The notes under the pieces are model-generated. The model saw only the letters and a program-made list of their open reading frames with translations. It did no database searches and had not been told where the DNA came from. DNA of 64,000 bases, from assembly GCF_042688525.2 (NCBI RefSeq), contig NZ_JBHWAB010000001.1, positions 248,001 to 312,000 of the forward strand. Direction: 5' to 3'. Position numbers and translations under genes: made by a program. This document shows positions 46,340-54,242 of the stretch, one piece after another. The DNA is from Haloimpatiens sp042688525 (GTDB lineage Bacteria; Bacillota; Clostridia; Clostridiales; Clostridiaceae). Position 1 is the first letter of the stretch. The number at the start of each line of letters is the position of its first letter.

Positions 46340-46582
46340 ATGAGATTAGATAAATATCTTAAAGTTTCTAGAATAATAAAGAGAAGAACTGTAGCAAAAG
46401 AGGTATGTGAAAGCGGAAAAGTATTGATAAATGGAAAAACAGCAAAACCTAGTACAGTAATAAATGAAGGAGATACAATAGAAATACAATTTGCAAATAG
46501 TACTATGAAAGCAAGAATAATTAACATAGCACAACATGTAAAGAAAGAAAATGCAAAAGAAATGTATGAAATTATTATGTAG
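46340..46582 (+). CDS. rqcP: S4-domain ribosome quality-control protein RqcP (YabO)
   Basis: An 80-residue S4 RNA-binding protein (MRLDKYLKVSRIIKRRTVAKEVCESGKVLINGKTAKPS). RqcP joins RqcH on 50S subunits with stuck nascent chains to help add alanine tails. The frame extends upstream to 46310, but the ribosome binding site AGGGGGGT places the start at ATG 46340. It corresponds to yabO in the Bacillus order. Confidence 0.93.
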   Translation: MRLDKYLKVSRIIKRRTVAKEVCESGKVLINGKTAKPSTVINEGDTIEIQFANSTMKARIINIAQHVKKENAKEMYEIIM

Positions 46583-46666
46583 AAACACAATATTATTAAT
46601 GTACTAATATAACTCCTATAATCATATATTTAGTATAGATACTTTAGGGATTATAGGAGGATTAAT

Positions 46667-46960
46667 ATGGAAATAAAAAAGGAAATAAAAATAGAGGATA
46701 GAAAAAGTAGTTTAATCCTAGAAAATCGAAAAAAAATTCATGTTAGTGGAGTTTCAGAAGTAATTAGTTTTAATGATGAGGAAATTAATTTAAACACAGT
46801 TTTAGGTGGATTAAAAATAATAGGTTCTCAGTTAAAAATGAATAAATTAGATGTACAAAATGGTGATTTAATTATCATAGGAACAATAAACTCCTGCGCG
46901 TATAGCAATGATAGAAATAAAAAAGACAGCGAAAGTCTTTTTTCAAAACTATTTAAGTAG
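46667..46960 (+). CDS. yabP: Sporulation protein YabP
   Basis: A 97-residue protein of the YabP/YqfC family (SSLILENRKKIHVSGVSEVISFNDEEINLNTVLG, then LKIIGSQLKMNKLDVQNGDLIIIG). In Bacillus it is made in the mother cell and is linked to coat or cortex assembly. TAGGAGGATTA precedes the ATG. yabQ starts 8 bp after its stop codon, so they form one unit. Confidence 0.93.
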   Translation: MEIKKEIKIEDRKSSLILENRKKIHVSGVSEVISFNDEEINLNTVLGGLKIIGSQLKMNKLDVQNGDLIIIGTINSCAYSNDRNKKDSESLFSKLFK

Positions 46961-46968
46961 GATATTTT

Positions 46969-47388
46969 ATGATAATATCAACAAGTATTCAATTAAAATT
47001 ATTAATATCAAATTTTTTAGCAGGGGTTTTAACAGGAATGTTATTTGATATATATAGACTAATAAGAGGAATTAATAGTAATAAATTCATAACATTTATA
47101 GAGGATATATTATTTTGGATTTTAGCAGCCATATTAGTCTTTATATTTTTATTTTTGACTAACTATGCATATTTTGGTTTGTATTGCTATATATATATTG
47201 CTGCAGGACTAATATTATATTTAAAAATGATAAGTAAGTATTTTTTTTATTTCATGAATGGTTTTATAAGCTTTATAGGTAAACTAATTAGAGTATTAGC
47301 AAATAATATTTCATATATTATTGGAAATATTATTTATATTTTTAAAAAGAACGAAAAAAAATATAAAAATAACTTGAATAAAAAGTAA
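46969..47388 (+). CDS. yabQ: Sporulation membrane protein YabQ
   Basis: A 139-residue protein with three to four hydrophobic segments and a Lys/Asn-rich tail. The N-terminal QLKLLISNFLAGVLTGMLFDIYRLIRG matches YabQ, needed for cortex formation in Bacillus. It sits directly after yabP. No strong ribosome binding site is visible between them, so translation may be coupled. Confidence 0.88.
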   Translation: MIISTSIQLKLLISNFLAGVLTGMLFDIYRLIRGINSNKFITFIEDILFWILAAILVFIFLFLTNYAYFGLYCYIYIAAGLILYLKMISKYFFYFMNGFISFIGKLIRVLANNISYIIGNIIYIFKKNEKKYKNNLNKK

Positions 47389-47444
47389 AATAAACTTAAA
47401 ATAAGTATTGTAAGTAAAAAAATAATTTATAAAGGGTATGCTAT

Positions 47445-47726
47445 ATGAGTAAAAAGAGGATTGGGTTAAAAAATATATTAATAGGAGTTTTAATAGTTTA
47501 CGTATTAGGCATTTTTATAAATCAGCAAATTACTATGAGCAAAATAAAATCAGAAAAAAGTAAAAAGGTACAAGAACTAAATCAAGTAAATAAAACCAAG
47601 AAAGAATTACAGGATGAGGTAAATATGTGCAAAGACGATAAATATATTGAGAAATTAGCAAGGGAAAAGTTAAATTTAATAAAAAAAGGAGAGACTCCTG
47701 TAATTAATAGTTCAAATAAGAAATAG
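47445..47726 (+). CDS. divIC: Septum formation initiator DivIC/FtsB-type
   Basis: A 93-residue bitopic division protein. It has a single transmembrane helix (ILIGVLIVYVLGIFI), then a coiled coil (KSEKSKKVQELNQVNKTKKEL) and the C-terminal signature KYIEKLAREKLNLIKKGE. It would act with DivIB and FtsL in the septal complex. Synteny with yabQ and yabR supports divIC over ftsL. Confidence 0.9.
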   Translation: MSKKRIGLKNILIGVLIVYVLGIFINQQITMSKIKSEKSKKVQELNQVNKTKKELQDEVNMCKDDKYIEKLAREKLNLIKKGETPVINSSNKK

Positions 47727-47803
47727 TTGAATTAATTTTTAAAAGATATCAAATTAAATTTATTTATAGAAACATTATTTTATTAAGGAGGAGTCTTTTT
47801 AAC

Positions 47804-48220
47804 ATGACTTTAAAAGTTGGAAGTATTATGGATGGTATAGTGGTGAATATCACTAATTTTGGTGCATTTGTAGAAGTGGAGGGAAAAACAGGACTTGTAC
47901 ATATTTCTGAAGTATCAGATTCTTATGTTAAGGATGTGAGAAAACATCTTAAAGAACAAGATAAGGTAAAGGTTAAAGTATTATCTATAGATGACAAAGG
48001 TAGAATAAGTTTATCCATAAAACAAGCTAATCCAGTAAAGAAATCTGTTAAACCTGCAGAGATAGATTGGCAAAAACAAAAAACTAAAAATGATACAATT
48101 AGTTTTGAAGATAGAATGTCTAAGTTCTTAAAAGAGAGTGAAGAGAGATTTCAAGATCTACGCAAACATCAAAATGTAAAGAGTGGCAAGCGTAACAAAA
48201 AGAGTTCATGTAATTTATAA
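47804..48220 (+). CDS. S1 RNA-binding domain protein (YabR-like)
   Basis: A 138-residue protein. Residues 1-75 form an S1 domain (GSIMDGIVVNITNFGAFVEVEGKTGLVHISEVSD), followed by a charged, disordered tail ending KSGKRNKKSSC. It matches YabR of Bacillus (general stress protein 13 type), which binds RNA or ribosomes. AAGGAGGAGTC precedes the ATG. It closes the yab cluster and is followed by a terminator and the tRNA array. Confidence 0.9.
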   Translation: MTLKVGSIMDGIVVNITNFGAFVEVEGKTGLVHISEVSDSYVKDVRKHLKEQDKVKVKVLSIDDKGRISLSIKQANPVKKSVKPAEIDWQKQKTKNDTISFEDRMSKFLKESEERFQDLRKHQNVKSGKRNKKSSCNL

Positions 48221-48222
48221 AA

Positions 48223-48262
48223 AACAAAGGCTATTGATTTATCAATAGCCTTTTATTTTTAT
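48223..48262 (+). terminator. Terminator of the yab cluster
   Basis: AAAGGCTATTGAT pairs perfectly with ATCAATAGCCTTT, followed by TATTTTTATT. Confidence 0.9.
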
Positions 48263-48325
48263 TATGGAAATTTTATTTTTATTGTGGAAAGTACAAATTT
48301 TTTTATAAATAAAAATAAAAAAATG

Positions 48326-48354
48326 TTGACATATTTAATTATATACTATATAAT
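48326..48354 (+). promoter_or_regulatory. Promoter of tRNA group 1
   Basis: TTGACA (48326-48331), a 17-bp spacer and TATAAT (48349-48354): a perfect sigma-A promoter 38 bp before the first tRNA. Confidence 0.85.
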
Positions 48355-48391
48355 AAATTTTGTCCTTAGCAATAAGAGATGATATTGATGT

Positions 48392-48480
48392 GCTGGAGTG
48401 GCGGAACTGGCAGACGCACAGGACTTAAAATCCTGCGGTGCTAACACACCGTACCGGTTCGATTCCGGTCTTCAGCACCA
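48392..48480 (+). tRNA. tRNA-Leu (anticodon TAA), copy 1
   Basis: An 89-nt class II tRNA: acceptor GCTGGAG / CTTCAGC, anticodon loop ACTTAAAAT, long variable arm and encoded CCA. Confidence 0.95.
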
Positions 48481-48484
48481 ATAG

Positions 48485-48560
<76 letters not shown>

Positions 48561-48563
48561 CAT

Positions 48564-48640
48564 GGCGGAATAGCTCAGCTGGCTAGAGCATTCGGTTCAT
48601 ACCCGAAGTGTCGTAGGTTCAAGTCCTATTTCCGCTACCA
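48564..48640 (+). tRNA. Elongator tRNA-Met (anticodon CAT), copy 1
   Basis: A 77-nt cloverleaf with acceptor GGCGGAA / TTCCGCT, anticodon loop TTCATAC and encoded CCA. It resembles the elongator tRNA-Met of Bacillus rather than tRNA-Ile2. Confidence 0.9.
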
Positions 48641-48692
48641 ATGTTTCTTATTTTGTTAAGAACAGTAATTTGTAGCTAGATAAAAGAAAGTG

Positions 48693-48721
48693 TTGACATT
48701 TTAGTTGCATGATGATACAAT
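48693..48721 (+). promoter_or_regulatory. Promoter of tRNA group 2
   Basis: TTGACA (48693-48698), a 17-bp spacer and TACAAT (48716-48721) lie 24 bp before the second tRNA-Leu. No strong terminator separates it from group 1. Confidence 0.75.
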
Positions 48722-48745
48722 CATAATTGTCTCATAAAAATATAT

Positions 48746-48834
48746 GCTGGAGTGGCGGAACTGGCAGACGCACAGGACTTAAAATCCTGCGGTGCTAACA
48801 CACCGTACCGGTTCGATTCCGGTCTTCAGCACCA
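48746..48834 (+). tRNA. tRNA-Leu (anticodon TAA), copy 2
   Basis: Identical over its length to the copy at 48392, with encoded CCA. Confidence 0.95.
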
Positions 48835-48838
48835 ATAG

Positions 48839-48914
<76 letters not shown>

Positions 48915-48956
48915 TTAATTTATTTTGTATATTTTTATGATTCAATAAAATATTAT

Positions 48957-49045
48957 GCTGGAGTGGCGGAACTGGCAGACGCACAGGACTTAAAATCCTG
49001 CGGTGCTAACACACCGTACCGGTTCGATTCCGGTCTTCAGCACCA
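48957..49045 (+). tRNA. tRNA-Leu (anticodon TAA), copy 3
   Basis: Identical to the copies at 48392 and 48746. No clear promoter lies directly before it, so it is probably read from the group 2 promoter. Confidence 0.95.
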
Positions 49046-49051
49046 ATATAG

Positions 49052-49127
<76 letters not shown>

Positions 49128-49130
49128 CAT

Positions 49131-49207
49131 GGCGGAATAGCTCAGCTGGCTAGAGCATTCGGTTCATACCCGAAGTGTCGTAGGTTCAAGTCCTATTTCC
49201 GCTACCA
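49131..49207 (+). tRNA. Elongator tRNA-Met, copy 2
   Basis: Identical to the copy at 48564. It ends the array and is followed by a terminator. Confidence 0.9.
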
Positions 49208-49210
49208 TAT

Positions 49211-49240
49211 TAAAGCTCACTACATGTGAGCTTTTTTTTA
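49211..49240 (+). terminator. Terminator of the tRNA array
   Basis: AAAGCTCAC pairs with GTGAGCTTT, followed by TTTTTATTTT. Confidence 0.9.
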
Positions 49241-49530
49241 TTTTCTCTAAAAAATCATAAAGTAAATACATTTCTAAAGAAAATAAATAATCCAATAATA
49301 TATCAATGTGTATAACATAAAACTTATCCACAAATATTTTCAAACTTTTTAATATAGTGACTTTTTTTGTGGATAAATTTGTGGGCATTGTTAATTCATA
49401 TTTTTTTATTAATCTTACCTTGAAAGGCATCACCACTGAATTATATTTATAAATAGTAAAGAATGAATTAATATTAAATGGTAATAATTTACAAAATAAT
49501 AGACTTTAGTGTCTGAAAGAAATTTTAAAT
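49241..49530. other. Gap between the tRNA array and the spoIIE promoter
   Basis: About 290 bp of AT-rich DNA in which I see no gene or RNA. A minus-strand frame runs from here into the last tRNA, but it is a shadow. Confidence 0.4.
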
Positions 49531-49542
49531 AGTTTTCAATAA

Positions 49543-49575
49543 TTGACAATAATTACCAGAACACTTTGCTATAAT
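49543..49575 (+). promoter_or_regulatory. spoIIE promoter with a 21-bp spacer and a Spo0A-box-like site
   Basis: TTGACA (49543-49548) and TATAAT (49570-49575) are separated by 21 bp, the unusual spacing of Spo0A-activated sigma-A promoters such as Bacillus spoIIE and spoIIG. ATTGACAA at the -35 matches 6 of 8 bases of the inverted Spo0A box TTCGACAA. Spo0A control is inference. Confidence 0.7.
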
Positions 49576-49607
49576 AAAATTAATTAATAAAGGTAGGTGA
49601 TGATCAG

Positions 49608-51998
49608 TTGCAATATGGTGTTGATATTTTTCCATATGAAAGAATGTCTAAGGTACAAGACAAACAACAAAAAAGTAAAAAAACATTAAATTTTAATGTT
49701 GTTATTAAGCAAAGTATGTATTTTTTAATAGCATTTTTGATAAGTAGAGTTATGTTGATTGATGCTATGTGCCCATTTGGAATAGCTTTTCTAATGGTTG
49801 TATTACTTTATAATAATAACAAAATAAATATAATATGTTGTAGTGGCTGTATGTTGGGGTATATATCGTCATACACTAATATAAAGGAACTTGTACAGTA
49901 TCTAATAGTTATTGGGGCAATAACTGCAGCTGCATTTATAGTAAAACAAATACCTAAGAGAAGAAAATTAGTAATTTTATTAATATTAGAACTTATTGTT
50001 TTTTTTGTGTACAAACTATTTGTGCAACAAAAATCAATAGGAATAACATTTTTATCAGCTATTTTTCAAATTGCGTGTATAATTCCATTATATTATATTA
50101 TTGATTATTCTATTATATGTTTTAAAGATTTAAAAACTAAACATTTATTTAATAATGAAGAGTTAGTTAGTATGGCAATGTTTATTTCTTTGATTATAGC
50201 TGGCACTATGGGTTTAAAAATAAGCAATATCTCAATAACAAATATATTAGCTTTGATGTTTATATTGACACTAAGTTATATAAGTGGTAGTGCGGTAGGT
50301 TCAGCTAGTGGTGTGGCTATAGGTGCTGTTATTGGAATGGGTTCAAAGGATATGATGCTTTTTATTAGTATTTATGGTTTATGTGGGTTAATAGGAGGAA
50401 TTTTTAGAGAAGTAGGTAGATGGATAACTGCTGTGGCTGTGATCATTACATTTTCTATAATTTTAATGTATTCAAAAAATATTTACCATTTAAGTATTAT
50501 AGAAGTTTTGATTAGTAGTTGTATATTTTTAATTGTACCTAGTAAATATTATAATAAACTGGCTTTAGAGCTAAATTCAAATAATAAAGAGAAACATATT
50601 AACCAAAATTATGTTAATAAAATAAGAAATGTATTTGTTAATAGATTAAATAATTTTTCAAGTGTTCTTAATGATATGTCACAAACTTTAACTAATTTAT
50701 CTAAAAATGAAAAGTTGTGTATGAAAAATAAAAGTACATTGATGATAGAAAATTTGTGTGACAGAGTTTGCAGTAATTGTAATATGAAATCTATGTGTTG
50801 GAAAAGAGAGTTACATTATACGTATTCTGCATTTGGTGAATTGATAGATAATTATCAACATCATAAAAAAAATTTTCCTAAGGAACTTGAAAAAAAGTGC
50901 ATAAATAAAAGCTTATTAATTAAAAATACTCAAATTATAGTTAATAATTATATAATAAATGAATTGTGGAGAGAAAGATTAAATGAAGGTAGAAATATTT
51001 TAGCAGGTCAAATAAATAATATGTCAAAGTCACTACAAGAGATAATTAGTGAATTTAATTATGAGATAAAATTTAATATACCATTAGAAAAGGAAATTAT
51101 TAAGTTTTTTAGAAAAGAAGAAATAAAGTATAAAGATATTGTATGTTTTAATGATAAAAAAGGAAAAGACATTATTAGATTAACATTAAAAGCTTGTTCA
51201 GGAAAACAAATGTGTGTAAAAGAAATATTACCCTTAATGAATAAAATCACAGGAAAAAATATGTGTGTTGCAGAGGAAAGATGCTGCATTGATCCTATAA
51301 ATAATGAATGTACTGTTACTATAGAACAAATGCCTAAATATTATGTTTCATCTAATGTTCAAAGAAAGTGTAAGCAAGGAGAAAGCTATAATGGAGATAG
51401 TTATAGTTTTGGAAGCTTAAATGATGGAAATTATTTGACTATTATAAGTGATGGGATGGGTTCAGGACCAGAAGCAAGCGAGGAAAGTAAAGCTGTTGTA
51501 GAACTTATAGAAAAATGTATGGAATCAGGTTTCAGTAAAACTACAGCTATAAATTTGGTAAATTCAATAATGTCATTGAAATTCTGTGATGAAGAAAAGT
51601 TTACAACTGTTGATTTAAGTGATGTAGATTTATATACTGGTGAAGTTGATTTTATAAAAGTAGGAGCTGTTGCCAGTTTTATAAAAAGGGGAAAGAAAGT
51701 TGAAGTTATAAAATCTAAGACATTACCTATTGGTATATTAGATAAAGTTGATATAGAAGTAACTAAATATAAAGTTCAAAAAGGTGACATGATAGTAATG
51801 CTAAGTGATGGTGTTACAGATTATAATAGTGAAAATGTTGGAAAAGAGGATTGGGTTGTAGATTATTTGAAAAATATTAATAGCAATAATCCTAAAGAAA
51901 TAGCAGAAGGATTAATAAATAAATCAGTAGAACTGAGCAATGAAAAGGTAAGAGATGATATGACTGTATTAGTTTCAAAAGTATATAGTCTATATTAA
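49608..51998 (+). CDS. spoIIE: Stage II sporulation phosphatase SpoIIE
   Basis: A 796-residue PP2C-type phosphatase that dephosphorylates SpoIIAA to release sigma-F in the forespore. Residues about 35-310 hold around ten transmembrane helices. A central FtsZ/oligomerisation region with a Cys cluster (CDRVCSNCNMKSMCW, near residue 383) follows. The C-terminal PP2C domain has ISDGMGSGPEASEES and VMLSDGVTDYN as metal-binding motifs. It starts with TTG after AGGTAGGTGATG. The position after the tRNA genes matches Bacillus. Confidence 0.96.
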   Translation: MQYGVDIFPYERMSKVQDKQQKSKKTLNFNVVIKQSMYFLIAFLISRVMLIDAMCPFGIAFLMVVLLYNNNKINIICCSGCMLGYISSYTNIKELVQYLIVIGAITAAAFIVKQIPKRRKLVILLILELIVFFVYKLFVQQKSIGITFLSAIFQIACIIPLYYIIDYSIICFKDLKTKHLFNNEELVSMAMFISLIIAGTMGLKISNISITNILALMFILTLSYISGSAVGSASGVAIGAVIGMGSKDMMLFISIYGLCGLIGGIFREVGRWITAVAVIITFSIILMYSKNIYHLSIIEVLISSCIFLIVPSKYYNKLALELNSNNKEKHINQNYVNKIRNVFVNRLNNFSSVLNDMSQTLTNLSKNEKLCMKNKSTLMIENLCDRVCSNCNMKSMCWKRELHYTYSAFGELIDNYQHHKKNFPKELEKKCINKSLLIKNTQIIVNNYIINELWRERLNEGRNILAGQINNMSKSLQEIISEFNYEIKFNIPLEKEIIKFFRKEEIKYKDIVCFNDKKGKDIIRLTLKACSGKQMCVKEILPLMNKITGKNMCVAEERCCIDPINNECTVTIEQMPKYYVSSNVQRKCKQGESYNGDSYSFGSLNDGNYLTIISDGMGSGPEASEESKAVVELIEKCMESGFSKTTAINLVNSIMSLKFCDEEKFTTVDLSDVDLYTGEVDFIKVGAVASFIKRGKKVEVIKSKTLPIGILDKVDIEVTKYKVQKGDMIVMLSDGVTDYNSENVGKEDWVVDYLKNINSNNPKEIAEGLINKSVELSNEKVRDDMTVLVSKVYSLY

Positions 51999-52006
51999 AT
52001 TAATTA

Positions 52007-52055
52007 AATGAATGAGAAAGAGTGATTAAAATCAATCTTATTCTCATTCTTTATT
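52007..52055 (+). terminator. Terminator of spoIIE
   Basis: GAATGAGAA pairs with TTCTCATTC, with an inner GATT/AATC stem, followed by TTTATTTAT. Confidence 0.8.
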
Positions 52056-52228
52056 TATGTTATAATTATTTATGCTAAAAATTTTTATTTATGTTACTGA
52101 TATAATCATTGAATAATAGTGTGATATAATGTTAAAGGGTCTTAAATTGGTATAAATGATAGTAAGATAAATATTGTAGAAACATACTGAAACGATATCC
52201 AAATTTTAAGATTAGGAAGTGTTACATA

Positions 52229-53635
52229 GTGTTAGATAAAGTACTAGAAACTATAAAAGTAAATAATATGTTTGCAAAAGGAGATAAAGTTATAGTTGCT
52301 GTATCTGGAGGACCAGATTCTATGTGCCTTTTACATATGTTGTATAATATTAAGAATCAATTAGACATAAGTATTGTAGTGGCGCATTTAAATCACTGTT
52401 TAAGGGGGAAAGATGCAGACGAAGATGAAAAATGTGTTGAAAAGTTTTGCGAAAAAGTAGGAGTAAAATTTTTTAGTAAAAGAGTAGATGTGAATAAGCT
52501 GGCAAATGATAAAAATATTTCTTGTGAATTAGCAGGAAGAGAAGCAAGATACCAATTTTTTCATGAAGTAAAAGATAAAACAAAAGCTCAAAAGATAGCT
52601 GTAGCACATAATGCTAATGATAAAGCTGAAACAGTAATCATGAGAATAATTAGAGGAACAGGATTAGATGGGCTTAGTGGTATAAAGCCTATCAGGGACA
52701 ATGTTATAGTAAGACCAATAATTAATCTTACAAGGCAAGAGATTGAAGAATATTGCAAACAGAATAACATTGACACTAGAATAGATAAAACTAATTTAGA
52801 AAATATTTATTCAAGAAATAAAATAAGATTAGAATTAATACCATATATAGAAAAAAATTTCAATAAGGATATCATCAATACTATAAATAGGTTTTCGGAA
52901 ATAGTTTCTAAAGATAATGAATATTTAGAAAAACTAGCCAATGATAAATATGAAATGTATTGTAATTTTAAAAATGGTAAAATAATAATAAATAAACAAA
53001 TATTTTATGAAGATGAAGCAATTTTAACTAGAGTTGTGAGAATATGTTTATTAAAAATAAAGGGAAATTTATATAATTTAGAGAAAAAACATATATATGA
53101 TATACTTAAAATTCAAAAACATTCTACTGGTAAAAAAATAAATTTACCAGGTAATTTAATTGTTACAAATAACTATGGTGATATATACATATATAATAAA
53201 CAAGATATGAATTTTGATAGTAATGAACAAGTAAGAATTAATTTAAATTCAAAACAATATATCAATAATTTATCTATTAATATAAACACATGTATTGAAG
53301 AAAATAATATCAATATTAAGTATGAGAGTAATGAGTATATTAAATATTTTGATTTTGAAAAGATTCAAGGTGATATATTGCTTAGATTTAGAAGAAAGGG
53401 TGATAGATTTACGCCACTTGGAATGAAAGGAAGTAAAAAGTTAAAAGATTTATTTATGGATTTAAAGATTCCAAAAGATGAAAGAGATAGGATACCACTT
53501 ATATGTTTTGGCAACAATATTGGATGGGTGGTAGGTTATAGAATAAGTGAAAAATATAAAATTGATAGAAATACAAGAAAAATATTAAAAATACATATTG
53601 AGAAAGGGGAAAATATTAATGCAAAATATCAATAA
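52229..53635 (+). CDS. tilS: tRNA(Ile)-lysidine synthase
   Basis: Modifies C34 of tRNA-Ile2 (CAT) to lysidine so that it reads AUA. The PP-loop SGGPDS (residues 26-31) binds ATP. The rest includes AHLNHCLRG, the IVRPIINLTRQEIEEYC segment, and a C-terminal TilS domain (GDRFTPLGMKGSKKLKDLFMD). The 468-residue length is usual. It starts with GTG after AGGAAGTG. AUA is abundant in this AT-rich genome, so the enzyme is essential here. The 3' end overlaps hpt by 17 bp. Confidence 0.96.
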   Translation: MLDKVLETIKVNNMFAKGDKVIVAVSGGPDSMCLLHMLYNIKNQLDISIVVAHLNHCLRGKDADEDEKCVEKFCEKVGVKFFSKRVDVNKLANDKNISCELAGREARYQFFHEVKDKTKAQKIAVAHNANDKAETVIMRIIRGTGLDGLSGIKPIRDNVIVRPIINLTRQEIEEYCKQNNIDTRIDKTNLENIYSRNKIRLELIPYIEKNFNKDIINTINRFSEIVSKDNEYLEKLANDKYEMYCNFKNGKIIINKQIFYEDEAILTRVVRICLLKIKGNLYNLEKKHIYDILKIQKHSTGKKINLPGNLIVTNNYGDIYIYNKQDMNFDSNEQVRINLNSKQYINNLSININTCIEENNINIKYESNEYIKYFDFEKIQGDILLRFRRKGDRFTPLGMKGSKKLKDLFMDLKIPKDERDRIPLICFGNNIGWVVGYRISEKYKIDRNTRKILKIHIEKGENINAKYQ

Positions 53636-54164
53636 TGATATAAAAGAAATTTTATATTCTCAAGAACAGTTAAAAGATAAAATAAAAGAAATAGGAAAGA
53701 ATATAAATAGAGATTATGAGGGTAAGGATTTAGTACTTGTAGGAATTCTAAAAGGTTCTGTTATGTTTATGTCAGATTTATTGAGAGAAATAACTATACC
53801 TTGTCAAATGGATTTCATGGCAGTTTCAAGTTATGGCAATTCTACAGAGACTTCAGGAGTAGTTAGAATATTAAAAGATCTAGATTTTCAGATTAAAGGA
53901 AAACATATAATTATAGTTGAAGATATAATTGATACAGGAATTACGCTGAAATATCTAATGAAGTATTTAAAGTCAAGAAATCCAAAAAGTTTAGAAATAG
54001 CATGTTTACTTAATAAACCAGAAAGAAGAGAAATAGAAATAGATGTTAAATATTCAGGTTATAATGTTCCAGATTATTTTATAGTAGGATATGGTATAGA
54101 TTTTGCAGAAAAATACAGAAATTTACCATATATAGGTATTTTAAAAGAAGAATTATATAAATAA
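53619..54164 (+). CDS. hpt: Hypoxanthine phosphoribosyltransferase
   Basis: Salvages hypoxanthine and guanine with PRPP. The 181-residue protein has LVGILKGSVMFMSDLLREI and the PRPP motif IIVEDIIDTGITLKYL, plus the C-terminal DYFIVGYGIDFAEKYRNLPYIG. The longest frame starts at 53598, but GAAAGGGGAAA precedes ATG 53619. The start lies inside the tilS 3' end, indicating coupling. The tilS-hpt-ftsH order is conserved in Firmicutes. Confidence 0.96.
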   Translation: MQNINNDIKEILYSQEQLKDKIKEIGKNINRDYEGKDLVLVGILKGSVMFMSDLLREITIPCQMDFMAVSSYGNSTETSGVVRILKDLDFQIKGKHIIIVEDIIDTGITLKYLMKYLKSRNPKSLEIACLLNKPERREIEIDVKYSGYNVPDYFIVGYGIDFAEKYRNLPYIGILKEELYK

Positions 54165-54242
54165 ATGATATAAGACGTTGTCAAGAAAAATTCAGTATGA
54201 TAAAATTTTATAAAAACTATAACAGAAAGGGGAGGGCCTAAG

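Noticed and set aside
49164..49436. Minus-strand frame of 90 codons ending GLEPTTLRV
   Set aside because: Its 3' part is antisense to a tRNA-Met, and such endings are common artefacts of frames that run into tRNA genes.
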